Assembly: GCF_025118155.1 (NCBI RefSeq) | Contig: NW_026251395.1 | Span: forward strand, 186,001-250,000 | DNA length: 64,000 nt | Direction: 5' to 3' | Source of the DNA: Cokeromyces recurvatus | Taxonomy: Eukaryota; Mucoromycota; Mucoromycetes; Mucorales; Mucoraceae | Shown here: one piece after another, positions 1 to 11,597 of the stretch | How positions within the stretch are numbered: position 1 is the stretch's first letter | Layout: every line of letters starts with the position of its first letter | Notes under the pieces: generated by a model | The model's input: only the letters and a program-made list of their open reading frames with translations | Databases searched by the model: none | What the model was told of the DNA's origin: nothing | Translations under genes and position numbers: made by a program

Positions 1-478
1 AAGGAAGTTGGTACACTCTACTGACAATACTAAGTAGGATTATTCTGTCGTAACTAATATTTTTCTAATGCCTCCCTGATCTTAGATATTCTTATATGAA
101 TACCTAACTGTTAAAATCATAGATAAAACTGTGATATTACTTGTAAAATATCAAATAAAAAATATTATAAAATGAAAATAATAAAAAGATAAAAAAAAAA
201 GTCAATGAAACGGAACAATAGTTCTAAAGTCAATCATTTTTATTTATGAATTTAAATTGATGAGTATTTATAAGAATTGTTAAAGAAGTCTAAGATAAGA
301 TTCGAATCAAAAAAGTGTTAGTTACGACCGAATAAGGTATGTTGTTGATAATAAAGTGTTAGAAGTTTTAATATTATTTGATAAAGTGGATCAAGAGAAT
401 TTTTCAGGGGAATCTAGATAGAATTCCTTGATCCACTTGTTTAATCAAGGAACATGACATTCTAAGTCAGTTCATGAT
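1..478 (-). repeat. LTR-like dispersed repeat, copy A
   Basis: Read on the minus strand this is the same sequence as 21505-21914, nearly base for base, and its first part also matches 13680-13940. The shared outer end reads roughly TGTCATGAAYTGACTTA and is followed by a TTGATTAAACAAG box. A TATA-like CTTATAAATA lies about 170 bp further in. A TG start and an internal TATA box fit a long terminal repeat, but no internal retroelement body adjoins it. Copy A holds about 60 bp that copy C lacks. It is cut by the window edge, so its true end is unknown. LTR identity is inference; the repetition is seen directly. Confidence 0.6.
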
Positions 479-1936
479 ATTTATAACTAGCATTTATCCT
501 ATCTTTCTCTTTTCATTGAATAAACTACTTCACTGATAAAGGATAGTCTGATATTTGATATCTTGCAGCAGGATTTAGCCGTTAAAGCGTTATACAAATC
601 ATTTATAATTCTATAGGAGGCAACTAATAATAATAATAAAAAGGAGAGTGAGAGAGGGAAGATCTATCCGAAGTGTAACAAAGACAAATAGGTTCAATTA
701 TGCTCTTCCATGGAAAGCATTGCGCCTATTAGACCGTTTGTTTATGTGAAAAAAAATTTTTTTTTCTTCTCCTATTTTTATTTCACACCCTTATTTTTGT
801 TTTTTCCTTTTTTTTTCTTCTTCTTTTTTGTTAAAGTGAAGTTTTGAGGATAATGGTCACGTTAAATAAACAATCTTTAGTGAAGTTTAAAGACATAGGT
901 CACTTTAAATAAAAACAATCTTTAGTGAAGTTCTAATGATGATGGTCACTTTAAATAAACATTCATTAATATCGTTGTGAGGATAATAGTCATTTCTATT
1001 GTCCAATATCGAGAGTATGTTTCATTTGTAGTTTTCGCGTCTCTCGTTAAATAAGACTGTGAAAGGAAGCACATAATGATCAACCTCCACGGTTGGTTGC
1101 TTCTGGAAACAGTAGCCTTTTTTATTATATAATGAAGCTACTGGCTAATTGGATCATTACCCCTTTTTTATTATTATTATTTATTAAAAATGAAAAAAAA
1201 CACACATATTATCAATAAATAAATATCTATTTTTAAAACTTTTGTATAATAATGAATCTAATTATTGATGACTTGTAGAAGAAGAGTAGTCTAATGATGT
1301 TTAGAAAAGAGTCAAAATGAGCTTTGTAGATGTCTATGTACTTTATTTATTGTCCTTTTTATTTGGTTAATGAGTTTACAGAAAGGTATGACTATGAAGC
1401 ATATTTGCTTTCTATAAACTATTTCAAAACCTCTTACTCTTAAAGGAGAAAAGAAGGCTAGTTACAGTAATATGGTAATAAAAACACTTACTTTGTTGTT
1501 TCTATTTGCATATGATATTTCACAATTGATGTTCGTGACTTGAGCTATCTACTTTGATAGTCTTCGGCAGTATGGATACTGTACTGTACAGAATAACTCC
1601 ACCTTAAAGAAAAAGGAGGGAAGGGGCTATTTTCATTATGATCATACTTCACGGATATATTTTCTTATAAGTTAGTCAAACCATTTAATCAGAATGACAA
1701 GAATTTTATTTTTCTATCTTTAATAACAGTTGTTACTTCCTTTTCTAAAATGTAACCACTATTTTCGGAATAGTATCGAACTGATAGTAGAATTACATGC
1801 ATAAAATGCGGTATGATAAAGTGTATATGTATATATAAAGAAGCTTATATTTTAAATAAAGGATGGTAACGAAAATTTAGCTACTATGATTATATAGAAC
1901 AACTAGCTCAAAACGCTTTACTTTTTTTTTCGTTTT
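479..1936. other. A+T-rich non-coding stretch
   Basis: No credible coding region on either strand. It contains homopolymer and TAATAA runs, the short tandem repeat listed separately, and otherwise nothing I recognise. Confidence 0.6.
835..967 (+). repeat. Tandem repeat, about 45-bp unit, three copies
   Basis: Three imperfect direct copies begin AGTGAAGTT and carry GGTCAC(G/T)TTAAATAAA near the middle. The first two end CAATCTTT, and the third decays at its end. No ORF crosses it. Confidence 0.75.
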
Positions 1937-2695
1937 GATGCTGATATTGGCCTCATAGGTTTAACCGTAATGGGCCAAAATCTAGTGCTAAATATGAGCG
2001 ATCATGATTTTACAGTTTGTGTATATAACAGAGCTGCTTTCCAAAATAGATTCTTTTTTTTTAGGTACCCAAATCATAAGTGCACATTACATTGAAAAGC
2101 TTTACTTAAAATTAAAACGCCCAAGAAAGATAATGTTATTGATAGAAGCAGGCACAGTTGTTAACTCCTATATTGAGTTACTTCTGCCTTATCTAGATCA
2201 AGATGATGATAATTCTTATTTTCTAGATTCTATTCGTCGTGATAAGGATGTTAGATATGAATGTTATTGTATTTGTTGGTTCTAGTGTTTTGGTTAGTGA
2301 AAAAGTTCTCTCATTGATGCCTGGTGACGGTCATTCAAAAATATGGTCTATCATTCAACCTATCTTTCAAGCTATTGCCGCTAAAGCTTCTGATGTCTCT
2401 CCATGTTGTGATGGGATCATTAATAAATCAAGAAGTGGGCATTATGTCAAGATGGTTCACAACAGTATTGGTAAAAATTAATTCAAAGAAAAGAAGGAAT
2501 GGTATATTTTTTATAATAAGTTAATTGTAATATATATACAAATGTTTATAGAATAAGGTGATATCCAATTAATCTGTGAAATTTATCTACATATTATAAA
2601 AGACTTTAAGAAAATTACAGCTACTTTTGAAGATTGGAACAGAGATGAATTAAACTCTTTCTGTATTGAAATTATACGAGGTATTCTTCGATGGT
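1937..2695 (+). pseudogene. 6-phosphogluconate dehydrogenase fragment, broken
   Basis: The conceptual translation follows the N-terminal half of 6-phosphogluconate dehydrogenase, the NADP-dependent decarboxylating enzyme of the pentose phosphate pathway. The nucleotide-binding start reads [16 protein letters not shown] (1937 on). Further blocks resemble LKRPRKIMLLIEAG, GHYVKMVHNSI, GDIQLICEIY and FCIEIIRGILRW, in the correct family order. It is broken by a frameshift at the T run near 2060, by loss of the glycine-rich middle, and by a stop where the family has Tyr after the HNSI block. A GT-AG intron (about 2471-2551) sits at a frame-consistent place, so this is a decayed genomic copy rather than a processed retrocopy. 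Homology stops at about 2695, where LINE sequence begins. Confidence 0.85.
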
Positions 2696-4482
2696 GAACA
2701 TCTTGTGGAAAAGATTTTTAATACACAACGTTATCATCGATTTACTCCAGTCCTGATCTTCCTCGACATCAAATCAGCTTATGACACTGTTTACCGATCC
2801 TATATATGGCGAAAATTTTCAACCTTTTGCACCAACACTGTTGCTTGGTATTTTATAGAATTTATTTGATGATGTACAGATTGAAGTTCTACCCGACAAT
2901 ACGGTATCCTCTCGATTCTCTCCGGTTACAAGTGTGTTACTAGGCTCCATACTATCCGCATTTTTGTATTCTATCTACATTAATGATCTACCTGAACTCC
3001 TAAGACCACAGCCTGCAATCTCTGTTACTTTCTCTGATGCCGCCCAATCTGCTACAAAGATCATATCTCTCCTCTACGCAGATAATGTCGTCCTGATCGC
3101 CCCAGCAACTGAAATGCACTCACTCCCGCGAAGCTGTGAGGACCATAGCTATCATGTGGGCTACCGTTGGACTCCGTCCAAATGCGTCGTTGTTGCGCCT
3201 CCCAATGATGATCACCAATATTACCTATATAATACATCTCTACCTCGTGAACCCTCTTTTCCATACTTTGGCATTCCTATAAAAGCTGGTGGTTCTATTG
3301 ATACCTGTTGCTCTTATTAAACAAAACACTGCTAAAGCACGATCTTCAATGAACCAGGTAGCCGTCCTCGGTGTCGACTCAAAAGATTTCAGCCATCTCC
3401 TTTTAGTTCGTTTTCTATGTCCAGATGATCAGATCACAACTGGAATACGGCCTTGCCATCGCTGCCCTCAATGGTTCTCACTTTAAGTATCTAGAAGCCT
3501 GCCAAAATGAATGTCTTCGTCGCATATTTAGCGTCTCCCTGCGATCCTCTATTAAAGTGATGCTTCACATGATCCACCAACCGTCGATGATGAACCGATC
3601 CATAATACTCCAAACAAAATAACTAGTACGATCCATGAACTTACCTGATGATACTCTGCTCTCCAAATTAATACCCCACTTGGAGACGTCTGCAAGTCCC
3701 TCACAATGGTACAGGCTGACCAAGAACTCTTTATGGAGAGAATGCACCCGCAGTTTGGATGACCTTACTAAAATCAAGTTTAAACGGGCTACAGCTCGAC
3801 TTTCTACAACAATACCATGACAAACTTTGTACTGTCCCGAAATATTAAACTGTTTACCACCTGTCGTCCAACGGTGGCACTAGACCCTCTCCTTTGGTTG
3901 CTCGATGTCCAAAACTCAACGCAGTCAGGTTATATGTTGGCGTCTTGGATGGCTACTTGGTGGTATACCTTGTCCCTGTATATACCACCCTTTTGAACAT
4001 TTTACTCGTCGCCATGCCATCCTTTGTCTCCACATGCATCATCGGCTGTTATTACGGGTGTCGATCGAAGATTCTCTCTCTTTCTTGCTGAATCTTTTGC
4101 CTACTAAAAAAATCATCAACAGCACACCTTGCTGCTCCTTGGACGGTTCGATGGCCAAGGTTTTGTACAATACTACACATGATGGATCATATCTTCCACG
4201 GAAAACTCCCTCCTGATCCTCCTACTGATACTGGTGAATTGGTTGCTCAACTAACAGTGTTAATACTCCTGTACAATTGCTGAATTTTTCTTTTTCTTTT
4301 CTTTTCTTTTATTTTTTTTTTTTTTTTACTATCAACTTTTATACTTTTTTTTCATTTTCCCTCTTGTCTCTTAAGAGGTTTTTTCTTTCTTATATACACT
4401 ACTAGAACTGGCTAGAGCAATATCGTAGATGAAAAATGCACTGTGCCCATCTGGTCATTTAAAAAAAAAAAAAAAAAAAAAA
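2696..4482 (+). mobile_element. LINE (non-LTR) reverse-transcriptase remnant with A tail
   Basis: Broken reading frames carry reverse-transcriptase motifs in order. LIFLDIKSAYDTV (near 2755) is the palm motif A. LLGSILSAFLYSIYINDLP (near 2937) is the conserved G-S-x-L-S region. LLYADNVVLIA (near 3070) is motif C with YADN in place of YADD. A tail region (EACQNECLRRIF, near 3495) and a Cys/His-rich segment with CIYHPFEHF and HAILCLHMHH (near 3980-4050) follow. Many stops and frameshifts separate these blocks, so the element is dead, and the 5' part including any endonuclease is missing. A run of 22 A at 4461-4482 fits a LINE 3' end. The element lies directly against the broken 6PGD copy. Confidence 0.85.
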
Positions 4483-4738
4483 TCAAATAAATTGATATTT
4501 TAATTGTAACAAGGTTGTTTTGATTGGTAAATATATCTGACTTTGTATTTTTAATTTGAAATAAATATAATAACAGGAAGGGAGTTTAAGGGGAGGGGGC
4601 GAAGACTGAGGACTAGGGGAAGAAAATTGCCGAGATTAATCTTTTCTTCTTGAAATTTTACTTTTTTGTCTTTCTTACGCCATACCTCCTCCATCACTCT
4701 CCCTCTTTTTTTTTTGTTAGATTTAATTCTCTACAACC
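4483..4738. promoter_or_regulatory. Upstream region of the PPR gene
   Basis: Purine-rich then pyrimidine-rich sequence with a TTTTTTTTTG tract just before the ATG context ACAACCATG. No ORF; a likely promoter and 5' leader by position only. Confidence 0.4.
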
Positions 4739-6667
4739 ATGTTTAGACAGTCAAGATTATTACGGCCTTTATTGAAAAAGTCGATTAGTAACATGACTTG
4801 CATTCATTCTAGATCAGCAATCGCATTACAATCCTCTAAACAAATGGTGAATATACGACTTTTTACAACTGCGACTGAACCTACGATAGATTGGAACACG
4901 TTCTCTCAAAGGATGGATGATTTATGGGCAGAAGCTGATTATATTGCTATTTGTAATAACATTGTACGAGATAAATCTCTCAGCAGCACACAAACCATCG
5001 AGCGACTTCAGTGTGTTCTTCGTCACCTTGATAGCTTAAAAAAAACTAACCCCAAGTATGGAGAGATCTTTCAACGAGCGTGTAACATGCTGATGTATGT
5101 CTATATTAATCAATGTCATGATCTCTCATCAGCCAAACTTGTTTTTGAGGGAATGGTCAACGCAAAGGGAGTTCAATTAACAGAAGTCTCCTTAACAACG
5201 CTTATCACGGGTATTGTTCGATTAGGGACACGTGCAGATCTCTATTCCTTCCTGAATTCACTTCGAAAACGTAATTTGCTCTTAGAGACAGAGTTCGTTT
5301 ATATACGTATCATGTCCGCTTTACGACATTTTAAGGACGTAAGAGGCTGTAGTTTTTATTTTGCAGAAATGTTGGAAAAGGGACTTGAATCTATCCAAGC
5401 TTACCGCTTTATGATGACACTCTATCGAAAGGACCAACAACCAGAGATGATTATTAAATTATATAAGCAAATGCGAAAGAAGGGTCTGTTAACAAAGCCA
5501 GATGCAAGTATCTACGGTCTTGTCATAGATGCACTTAATCAAAGGCCGAATAAGACAAAAGACCAACAACAAAAACTATTTGATGAATTACGGAATTATT
5601 GGATAGCAACAATGTCAGAATCAACAGCACCAACAGGTGAAAATGAAACCAATCCACGTATGATTATCTATTTGTTAATGGATTGGGACCCATTAACGGC
5701 TCTTCAAGACATGAAGCAATTCACTCAACCTGTTACTCAAGATTTTAATGAAGGATTATCCGCTTATGTAAAACAAAATCAATTTGATAAAGCACTTCAT
5801 CTTCTCAAGAATATGAATAAAGAGAAAGTGAAGATGGACGCCTACAGCTATTCTATATTACTAGATGCCCTTGCTAAGGATGTCAATACTCCAACTGATT
5901 CTGTTTTCCAATTATACGATGAAATGATAGAGAATGGTATTAAGCCTGATACTATTGTTTTTACATCCCTTTTAACAGCATGTAATCGAGCTCGTGATTT
6001 TCCCAAGGCCCTATCTGTATTAGAAGAAATGGAAAAAGTAGATGTAAAGCCAAATATTTATACCTATAATTCTGTATTTAATGTCATGGCTTCACATGCT
6101 CATATCACTTGGAATAGTGCCAAAAAAGTATGGGAAGAAATGTTAGCCATTGGAATCAAGCCTGATACCCGAACTTTTAACATCTATCTATCTATCTTGG
6201 CTAACCTCATGAAGCAATCCCCATCACAATCACAACATCAACAAAAGCTTATATTAGATGTATATCGACAGATGAAATATAACACTAAAAGTGAGCCTGA
6301 TTATTTAAGTTATACAATTGTGATGAATGCACTTGCAAATGCAGGTCTCTTGAGAGCAGCGATGCAAGTCTATAATGATACAAAGCTAGAAAGAGTAGCT
6401 TTACCTGTATCAGCCTATAATACATTAATGAGTGCATTACAAAAGGGGGGTCAAGTATCTGAGGCTATGTATGTTTGGCATGATATGAAGATTCGAGGCG
6501 TTTTACCCGACAATGTGTCGTATGAAATTGCATTAGAAGGATGTGAACAATTAGGATTGACAGAAACCATTCAAAAGATACGAGAGCAAAGAAGGTCAGA
6601 TTTTGAACGATTAGATGCACTAGAAAAGATGAGAGAGGCTAGGCGATCAGCAAATAAACAAAAGTAA
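4739..6667 (+). CDS. Mitochondrial pentatricopeptide-repeat (PPR) protein
   Basis: Uninterrupted 642-residue ORF. The first 50 residues are rich in Arg, Ser and Thr and lack acids (MFRQSRLLRPLLKK start), as in a mitochondrial presequence. From about residue 145 to 610 there are helical repeats of about 35 residues. The clearest ones carry AYSYSILLDALAKD, IKPDTIVFTSLLTACNRA, VKPNIYTYNSVFNVM, IKPDTRTFNIYLSIL and LPVSAYNTLMSALQKGG, the PPR pattern with the P-D/N before the next helix. The C-terminus is basic. PPR proteins bind organellar RNA and act in its processing, stability or translation; the RNA target cannot be read here. No intron is needed. The ATG is supported by the presequence and by an upstream pyrimidine tract. 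Confidence 0.9.
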   Translation: MFRQSRLLRPLLKKSISNMTCIHSRSAIALQSSKQMVNIRLFTTATEPTIDWNTFSQRMDDLWAEADYIAICNNIVRDKSLSSTQTIERLQCVLRHLDSLKKTNPKYGEIFQRACNMLMYVYINQCHDLSSAKLVFEGMVNAKGVQLTEVSLTTLITGIVRLGTRADLYSFLNSLRKRNLLLETEFVYIRIMSALRHFKDVRGCSFYFAEMLEKGLESIQAYRFMMTLYRKDQQPEMIIKLYKQMRKKGLLTKPDASIYGLVIDALNQRPNKTKDQQQKLFDELRNYWIATMSESTAPTGENETNPRMIIYLLMDWDPLTALQDMKQFTQPVTQDFNEGLSAYVKQNQFDKALHLLKNMNKEKVKMDAYSYSILLDALAKDVNTPTDSVFQLYDEMIENGIKPDTIVFTSLLTACNRARDFPKALSVLEEMEKVDVKPNIYTYNSVFNVMASHAHITWNSAKKVWEEMLAIGIKPDTRTFNIYLSILANLMKQSPSQSQHQQKLILDVYRQMKYNTKSEPDYLSYTIVMNALANAGLLRAAMQVYNDTKLERVALPVSAYNTLMSALQKGGQVSEAMYVWHDMKIRGVLPDNVSYEIALEGCEQLGLTETIQKIREQRRSDFERLDALEKMREARRSANKQK

Positions 6668-6924
6668 CCTATTAATTAGTTATTATAGAATTTTTTTTTT
6701 TATTTTTTTGTATATTGAATAAAAATAAAATAAAATAAAATATTCCCCCTCTTGGATCATAATGCAACAGACTTATTATACTCTGTTATTGAATTATTTC
6801 GGAGTTAAGCCACTATGACTGTTATTTCTTCCTAATTTTTTGTAGTAAAATCAATTTTGACTCCTTTGAACTATTTTTTTTTCTTGTTTTAGGGTCAAAT
6901 TTCGATTGATTTAATAAAACAAAC

Positions 6925-8089
6925 ATGTTGCGTACAGTGTAAGTATATAGATTAATAAGTAATCAAGTCAAAGAAAAAGAATTATGTTTATTAATTATGC
7001 ATTTATTTCTTCTTTTTTTTTCTATATAAATAAACAAATAGTAAAGCCAAAAATGCCCGTACCAAACGTTTCTTGAAGAATCGTGAAGCCAAAGTCAATG
7101 AAAATCCCAAGACATCTTTATTTGTACGTGGATCAACAACTAGTCAAGTAGTCAATGATGCTTTAAAAGATTTGGTAAGAGAATAAATTGAGATACCTCA
7201 TTTTCAAAAAAAAAAAAAAACTTCGATTCTAACTTTTTTTTTATTTCATAGTATGCTTTAAAACGTCCTAATGCCATTCATTTCACTAAAAAGAACGAAC
7301 TTAAACCTTTCGAAGATGAAGAAAAACTTGAATTCTTTTCTCAAAAGAACGATTCAGCTCATCTTATCGTTGGTTCTCATTCTAAAAAAAGACCCCACAA
7401 TGTTACATTCATTCGTATGTTTAATCATCAATTATTGGATATGTATGAATTTGGACTTGAGAATGCTAAATCATTAAGTTCCATCCCTGTAATGTCTTTA
7501 TATATTAGAAAAAATCTATCAGTCATATTCATTTTATATATCTTTTTGATAGGGAGCTAAATGTTCATTAGGTTTAAAACCATTGATGGTCTTTAATGGC
7601 GAACGTTTCGATTCTGAAGAAAAATATAAATATATCAAAAACTTTTTCTTAGATTTTTTTAATGGTGAAGAGACAAGTGCAATTAACTTAGCAGGACTTG
7701 AACATGTTATTAGTTTAACAGCTGTACCTGATAGTGAACGTATTCTTTTACGTACTTATTCAATTCAAATGAAAAAGAGTGGACTCAAGACTCCACGTGT
7801 TGAATTAGAAGAAATGGGACCTCATTATGATTTGGTTATTCGACGTACTACTTTACCTAAAGCAGATGTGTGGAATGCAGCTTGTAAGAAAGCCAAGACA
7901 GCAAAGGCAAAGAAGGTTAAGAATATTGAAGTGGATGAGATGGGTGATAAATATGGTCGTATTCATCTTGGTAAACAAGACTTTAATAAGATTCAAACAA
8001 GAAAGATGAAGGGTTTAAAGAAAAGAGGTGCAGATGAAGAAGAAGAAGAAGAGGTAGCAAAAAGACAAAAAGTGGATGACGAAGAATAA
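6925..8089 (+). CDS. RPF2: Ribosome biogenesis factor RPF2 (Brix domain)
   Basis: Four exons: 6925-6938, 7042-7174, 7252-7488 and 7553-8089, all with GT-AG introns, giving 306 residues. The N-terminus MLRTVKAKNARTKRFLKNRE matches the conserved start of Rpf2. The Brix domain runs from about residue 28 to 235 and includes ALKRPN, the FEDEEKLEFFSQKNDSAH block, SHSKKRPHN, and the MGPHYDLVIRRT segment near its end. The tail is Lys-rich and ends in an acidic EEEEEE run. Known role: with Rrs1 it loads the 5S RNP (5S rRNA, L5, L11) onto the pre-60S particle in the nucleolus. The 14-nt first exon is tiny but is needed to restore the conserved N-terminus. The family identity is firm; the exon joins are inferred. 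Confidence 0.95.
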
Positions 8090-10236
8090 AGTATCATTTT
8101 GTAAATAATTTTAGAAGAAAATAAATAATGTGTTAAAAAGAGAGAAAGTTTACTTGTATCATTTAGAGTAAAAAAGGGGAATTACTTGATACAAGCAGTA
8201 AACTATTCATTAAAGACAATAACTTTAATTAAGCATATAATATCTTATAATGCATTTATTCACATACTATTTTAACCAATTAACGTTGACTTTTTCTTTA
8301 AAGGGGATTATAATGAAACATGAAAAAAAAACCAGTAACAATACAATGCTATGTATTATTTCTATTATTTTAATAAGAGAAGGAAGAAGTAGTTAATAGT
8401 ACTGTTATTTCATTACCTCATTATTAAAATCCCGCAAAATAGAAACTCCGATTTTTAATTCATCACGCTCATTTTTTGTCGGAATATATAAAGTTGATCG
8501 ATTACTTAATCAACATATTTGTACAGTGTTTCGGGGAGAGGGGATGTTTAAGACATGACATACAATAAATTATTTCTGGTTCCTAAAAGAAACTATTGAA
8601 TATTTTGTAAAAACTCAAAAAAAAAGAAGAAGAAAATTTAGTTTAGTTATTTATTACTTTATAATAAAAGTAGCTACTTGTTAGCTTATTAACCAAAGTA
8701 AAGATATTCAATGAAAAAAAAAAAAAGGTAAACGAGAAAAACATCTATACACTCATATAAAAATATATATATAAAAAAAAATGAAAAAAATGAAACAGTT
8801 ACAAGATAAATGGAGCTTAAAATATACAAATACATGTCTATAGGTTTGCATAATAAAGGAGGAAGATCTTTTATCAAACAGAATAGACATTTTTATTACA
8901 CTTAATAATACTAATAAACTTCCAGGAGAAAAAAAAATATACTTAATATAAGCTTATATGAAAATTGAATGTATTATACATAATAAAAGTACATTTTATT
9001 TTATTTTTTACTCTTATTACCTGTGTTTATATAAATACGCAAAAAAATAAAATAAAATAAAATAAAATAGAATAAATTAAAATAAAATAGAATAGAATAA
9101 AATAAAATAGAGCAATCGACATATTTATGTACATTATAGATCTTTACGTTGTTATCCGTGCGTGGGGTAACAAATGAATGTTTGCTAGTATTTTTCATAT
9201 AATACTTACATTTACAGCAAGAAAAAAAAATGAGGTGATATAATTTTAGTCAAAAATATAAATTTAAGGTTTATTTGATTATAATAAATATCATCTATTT
9301 ACAAAAGGTAAAAAAAAGATTGTAGTCTTTATATCACGAAGAAGCAAAGAGGGAAACCAAAAAAACAACAATGGAAAAGACTTCTATATTTATGTTGTGA
9401 ATAATTCAATATAAAGTAGTGGGATTTTATTCTATTATTCCCGAAAAAAAAATTGGAGATCCCATGTCGCATAGTAATAACAAAAAGGACCCTGTTTGAC
9501 CTCCTAGGGCAATGAAAAAGAAATTTTTAATTTGTACATAAAAATTGGGTGGAAAATAGTTTATTATATCGCCGATCCAATTAAATGATTTGAAACTTAA
9601 CTTCTCTCATGCTATTTTCTTTTGTTAGTAACAGAAACATTTCAAAAAAAAATTTTATGTAATCAGCAATCTTCATAGGGAATCATGTCAAAACCCTTTT
9701 ATAGTCATAACCCTATTGATTTAATATATTTGTATAATTTTTTATAAAATAGAGAGCTTATTTATTTATAAGAAAGGGGAAATGGAGGAGGGAATTTTTT
9801 TTATAATCACTCCTCTTTAGTTTAATTTGATGTATGAACAAATAGGTTAAAAGCGGTAACTTAATACATATAACATGAATAATACGATTTTAGGATAGGT
9901 GGACATTGCGGGGGAAAAGTGTTACAAATATTATTGGTGAAATATTATTTATTTATTTTTTTTATAGTAAAGAAATGCTGGGTTTCATAGGTTATTTTCT
10001 TTAATTTTAATTATAATGGTTTGTGATCCCACTTTTTTTTTTTTTTTTTTTTTTTTTTACTTGTTTCACTCCATCTTAAGCCTTGTTTTTTTTGAATCAA
10101 AAAAAAAAAAAAAAATTAAATAAAAAGGACGGGAATTTACTGAAAAAAATAAAAACAGGCCTTTCTCTTTTTTGTATTTCATAACTTTGTTTATTATTTC
10201 CCCTTTCCTTCCCTTAAAAATTATTATATAATATTA
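8090..10236. other. Long A+T-rich intergenic region upstream of the WRKY-like gene
   Basis: About 2.1 kb without a supportable gene. It has an AAAATA/AAATAG microsatellite at about 9045-9112, a T26 tract at 10033-10058 and an A16 tract near 10098-10113. Its length and the pyrimidine tracts suggest an extended promoter or 5' leader for the transcription factor that follows; that is inference. Confidence 0.5.
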
Positions 10237-11597
10237 ATGAACGAATTTGGGTTTCCACCAATGTTAAAAGATATGTCATCAACAACGCCTAAAGTAGGTG
10301 GAATGCTCTATACTGAGCCTTCTTCCTTTAATAATAATAATAATAATAATAACAATAATAATTCTCGTTCTAATAAATCAAATGTATTTTCACAAACACC
10401 TCAAGAGTTTGAACATTGGAGAAGTAATTCACTTCCTACTTCTGCACTTTTCAGTAATACAAATAACAGTAATACAACTATGAATACTACAAATAATCCT
10501 GCTATTAATCCTGTTTCGTGTGATCTTCAAGAAGTGATTGTTTATTATCAGTCACAACCAGAATTATTACGTCTTATTTTATTAAGTAAAGTAGAAGAAG
10601 ATAAAAGAAGAGCAGAAGAAGCTAAATTAAGAGCAAAAGAATTGGATATGTTTTTACTTCAACAACAGCAACAATTAAATATTACTACCACATCACAAAC
10701 ACCAGATATTCTTTCTAACAATAATAATTTATTAAATACAAATCAATTTGCACCACCAAGAAGACCTAGTGCCCTCGAAATGTTAATGGATGATTCTGAC
10801 TGTAATCGTCGTGATTCTGCCTTAGGTTCTTCTTTTGATGGCAGCGCAAATTCAGATGAAATGGATGATCGTACCTTTTCTCCAAATTCCTCTTCTATGC
10901 TGTCTATGAGGTAATACATACATACGTGTATTTATATACGTTTTATGCTTAGACACGTAGTATTAATATTTGTATTTTTTTCTTTTTTTTTCTCTCTTTA
11001 TTCTTTTTTTCTTTCTTTCTTAGTTTTCATCCTCAACCAATGATATCCGTTTCTACAACACCTACTACGACGAGTACTAGAACTTCATCTCTTCATCCTC
11101 TTTCCCCACCCTATAATAATGCTTTAGATGACTCTAATCGCACTAGTCCATTTCCATCTCAGATTAAATTAGAAAATGAACAACAGCAACGTCGTTATTA
11201 TGGCAACGATACACTTGTCACCGCTGTTGCTAACCCTTCTTATTTTCCATCCACAACAACAACAACAGCAACAGCAGCAGTAGCATCTACAGCAGCATCC
11301 ACAACAACATCTACAACACCACAAAGACCACGTCGTCGACGTGAGATGCAGGCCATCTCTAAAATTGTTGAGACTCGTGATTATCCTTACGTTGACGGCT
11401 ACTTTTGGAAGAATAACGGTAATACAATTCAAAAGAAGACAGGCAATAAAAGCGTTTATTACAAATGTTCCAATAGTAGCAAAGGTTGTCCTGTAAACAA
11501 GACAGTTACCTGGAAAGAAAATGGTGAATATTTAATCAAATATCGTGGTGAACATCTCCCTGAATGTGGCAAAGTGCAACGAATTGTTGACATGTAG
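10237..11597 (+). CDS. WRKY/GCM1-like zinc-domain transcription factor
   Basis: Two exons, 10237-10910 and 11024-11597, encode 415 residues. Asn, Ser and Thr-rich low-complexity segments occupy the N-terminal two thirds, including a run of 11 Asn near residue 30 and a Thr/Ala run near residue 315. A short helical acidic/basic stretch (EEDKRRAEEAKLRAKELDMF) lies near residue 125. The last 75 residues look like a WRKY-GCM1 zinc domain: YPYVDGYFWKNNGNTIQKK, then VYYKCSNSSKGCPVNKTV, then YRGEHLPEC. Candidate zinc ligands are C-x6-C, then H-x3-C. The WRKYGQK heptad is replaced by FWKNNGN, so DNA specificity probably differs from plant WRKY factors. A basic RPRRRR run precedes the domain. FLYWCH is a related alternative fold, but the spacing favours WRKY-GCM1. 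The target is unknown. Confidence 0.8.

Noticed and set aside
2040..2075. Intron ending in TTTTTTTTTAG inside the 6PGD fragment
   Set aside because: No 5' splice site restores the family sequence; a frameshift plus loss of codons at the T run explains it equally well, so it was not called as an intron.
9001..9198. 65-codon minus-strand ORF with Phe/Leu/Tyr repeats
   Set aside because: It is the translation of an AAAATA-type microsatellite, with no protein-like composition.
11169..11432. 87-codon minus-strand Cys-rich ORF
   Set aside because: Shadow of the Thr/Ala repeat region of the WRKY-like gene on the opposite strand.
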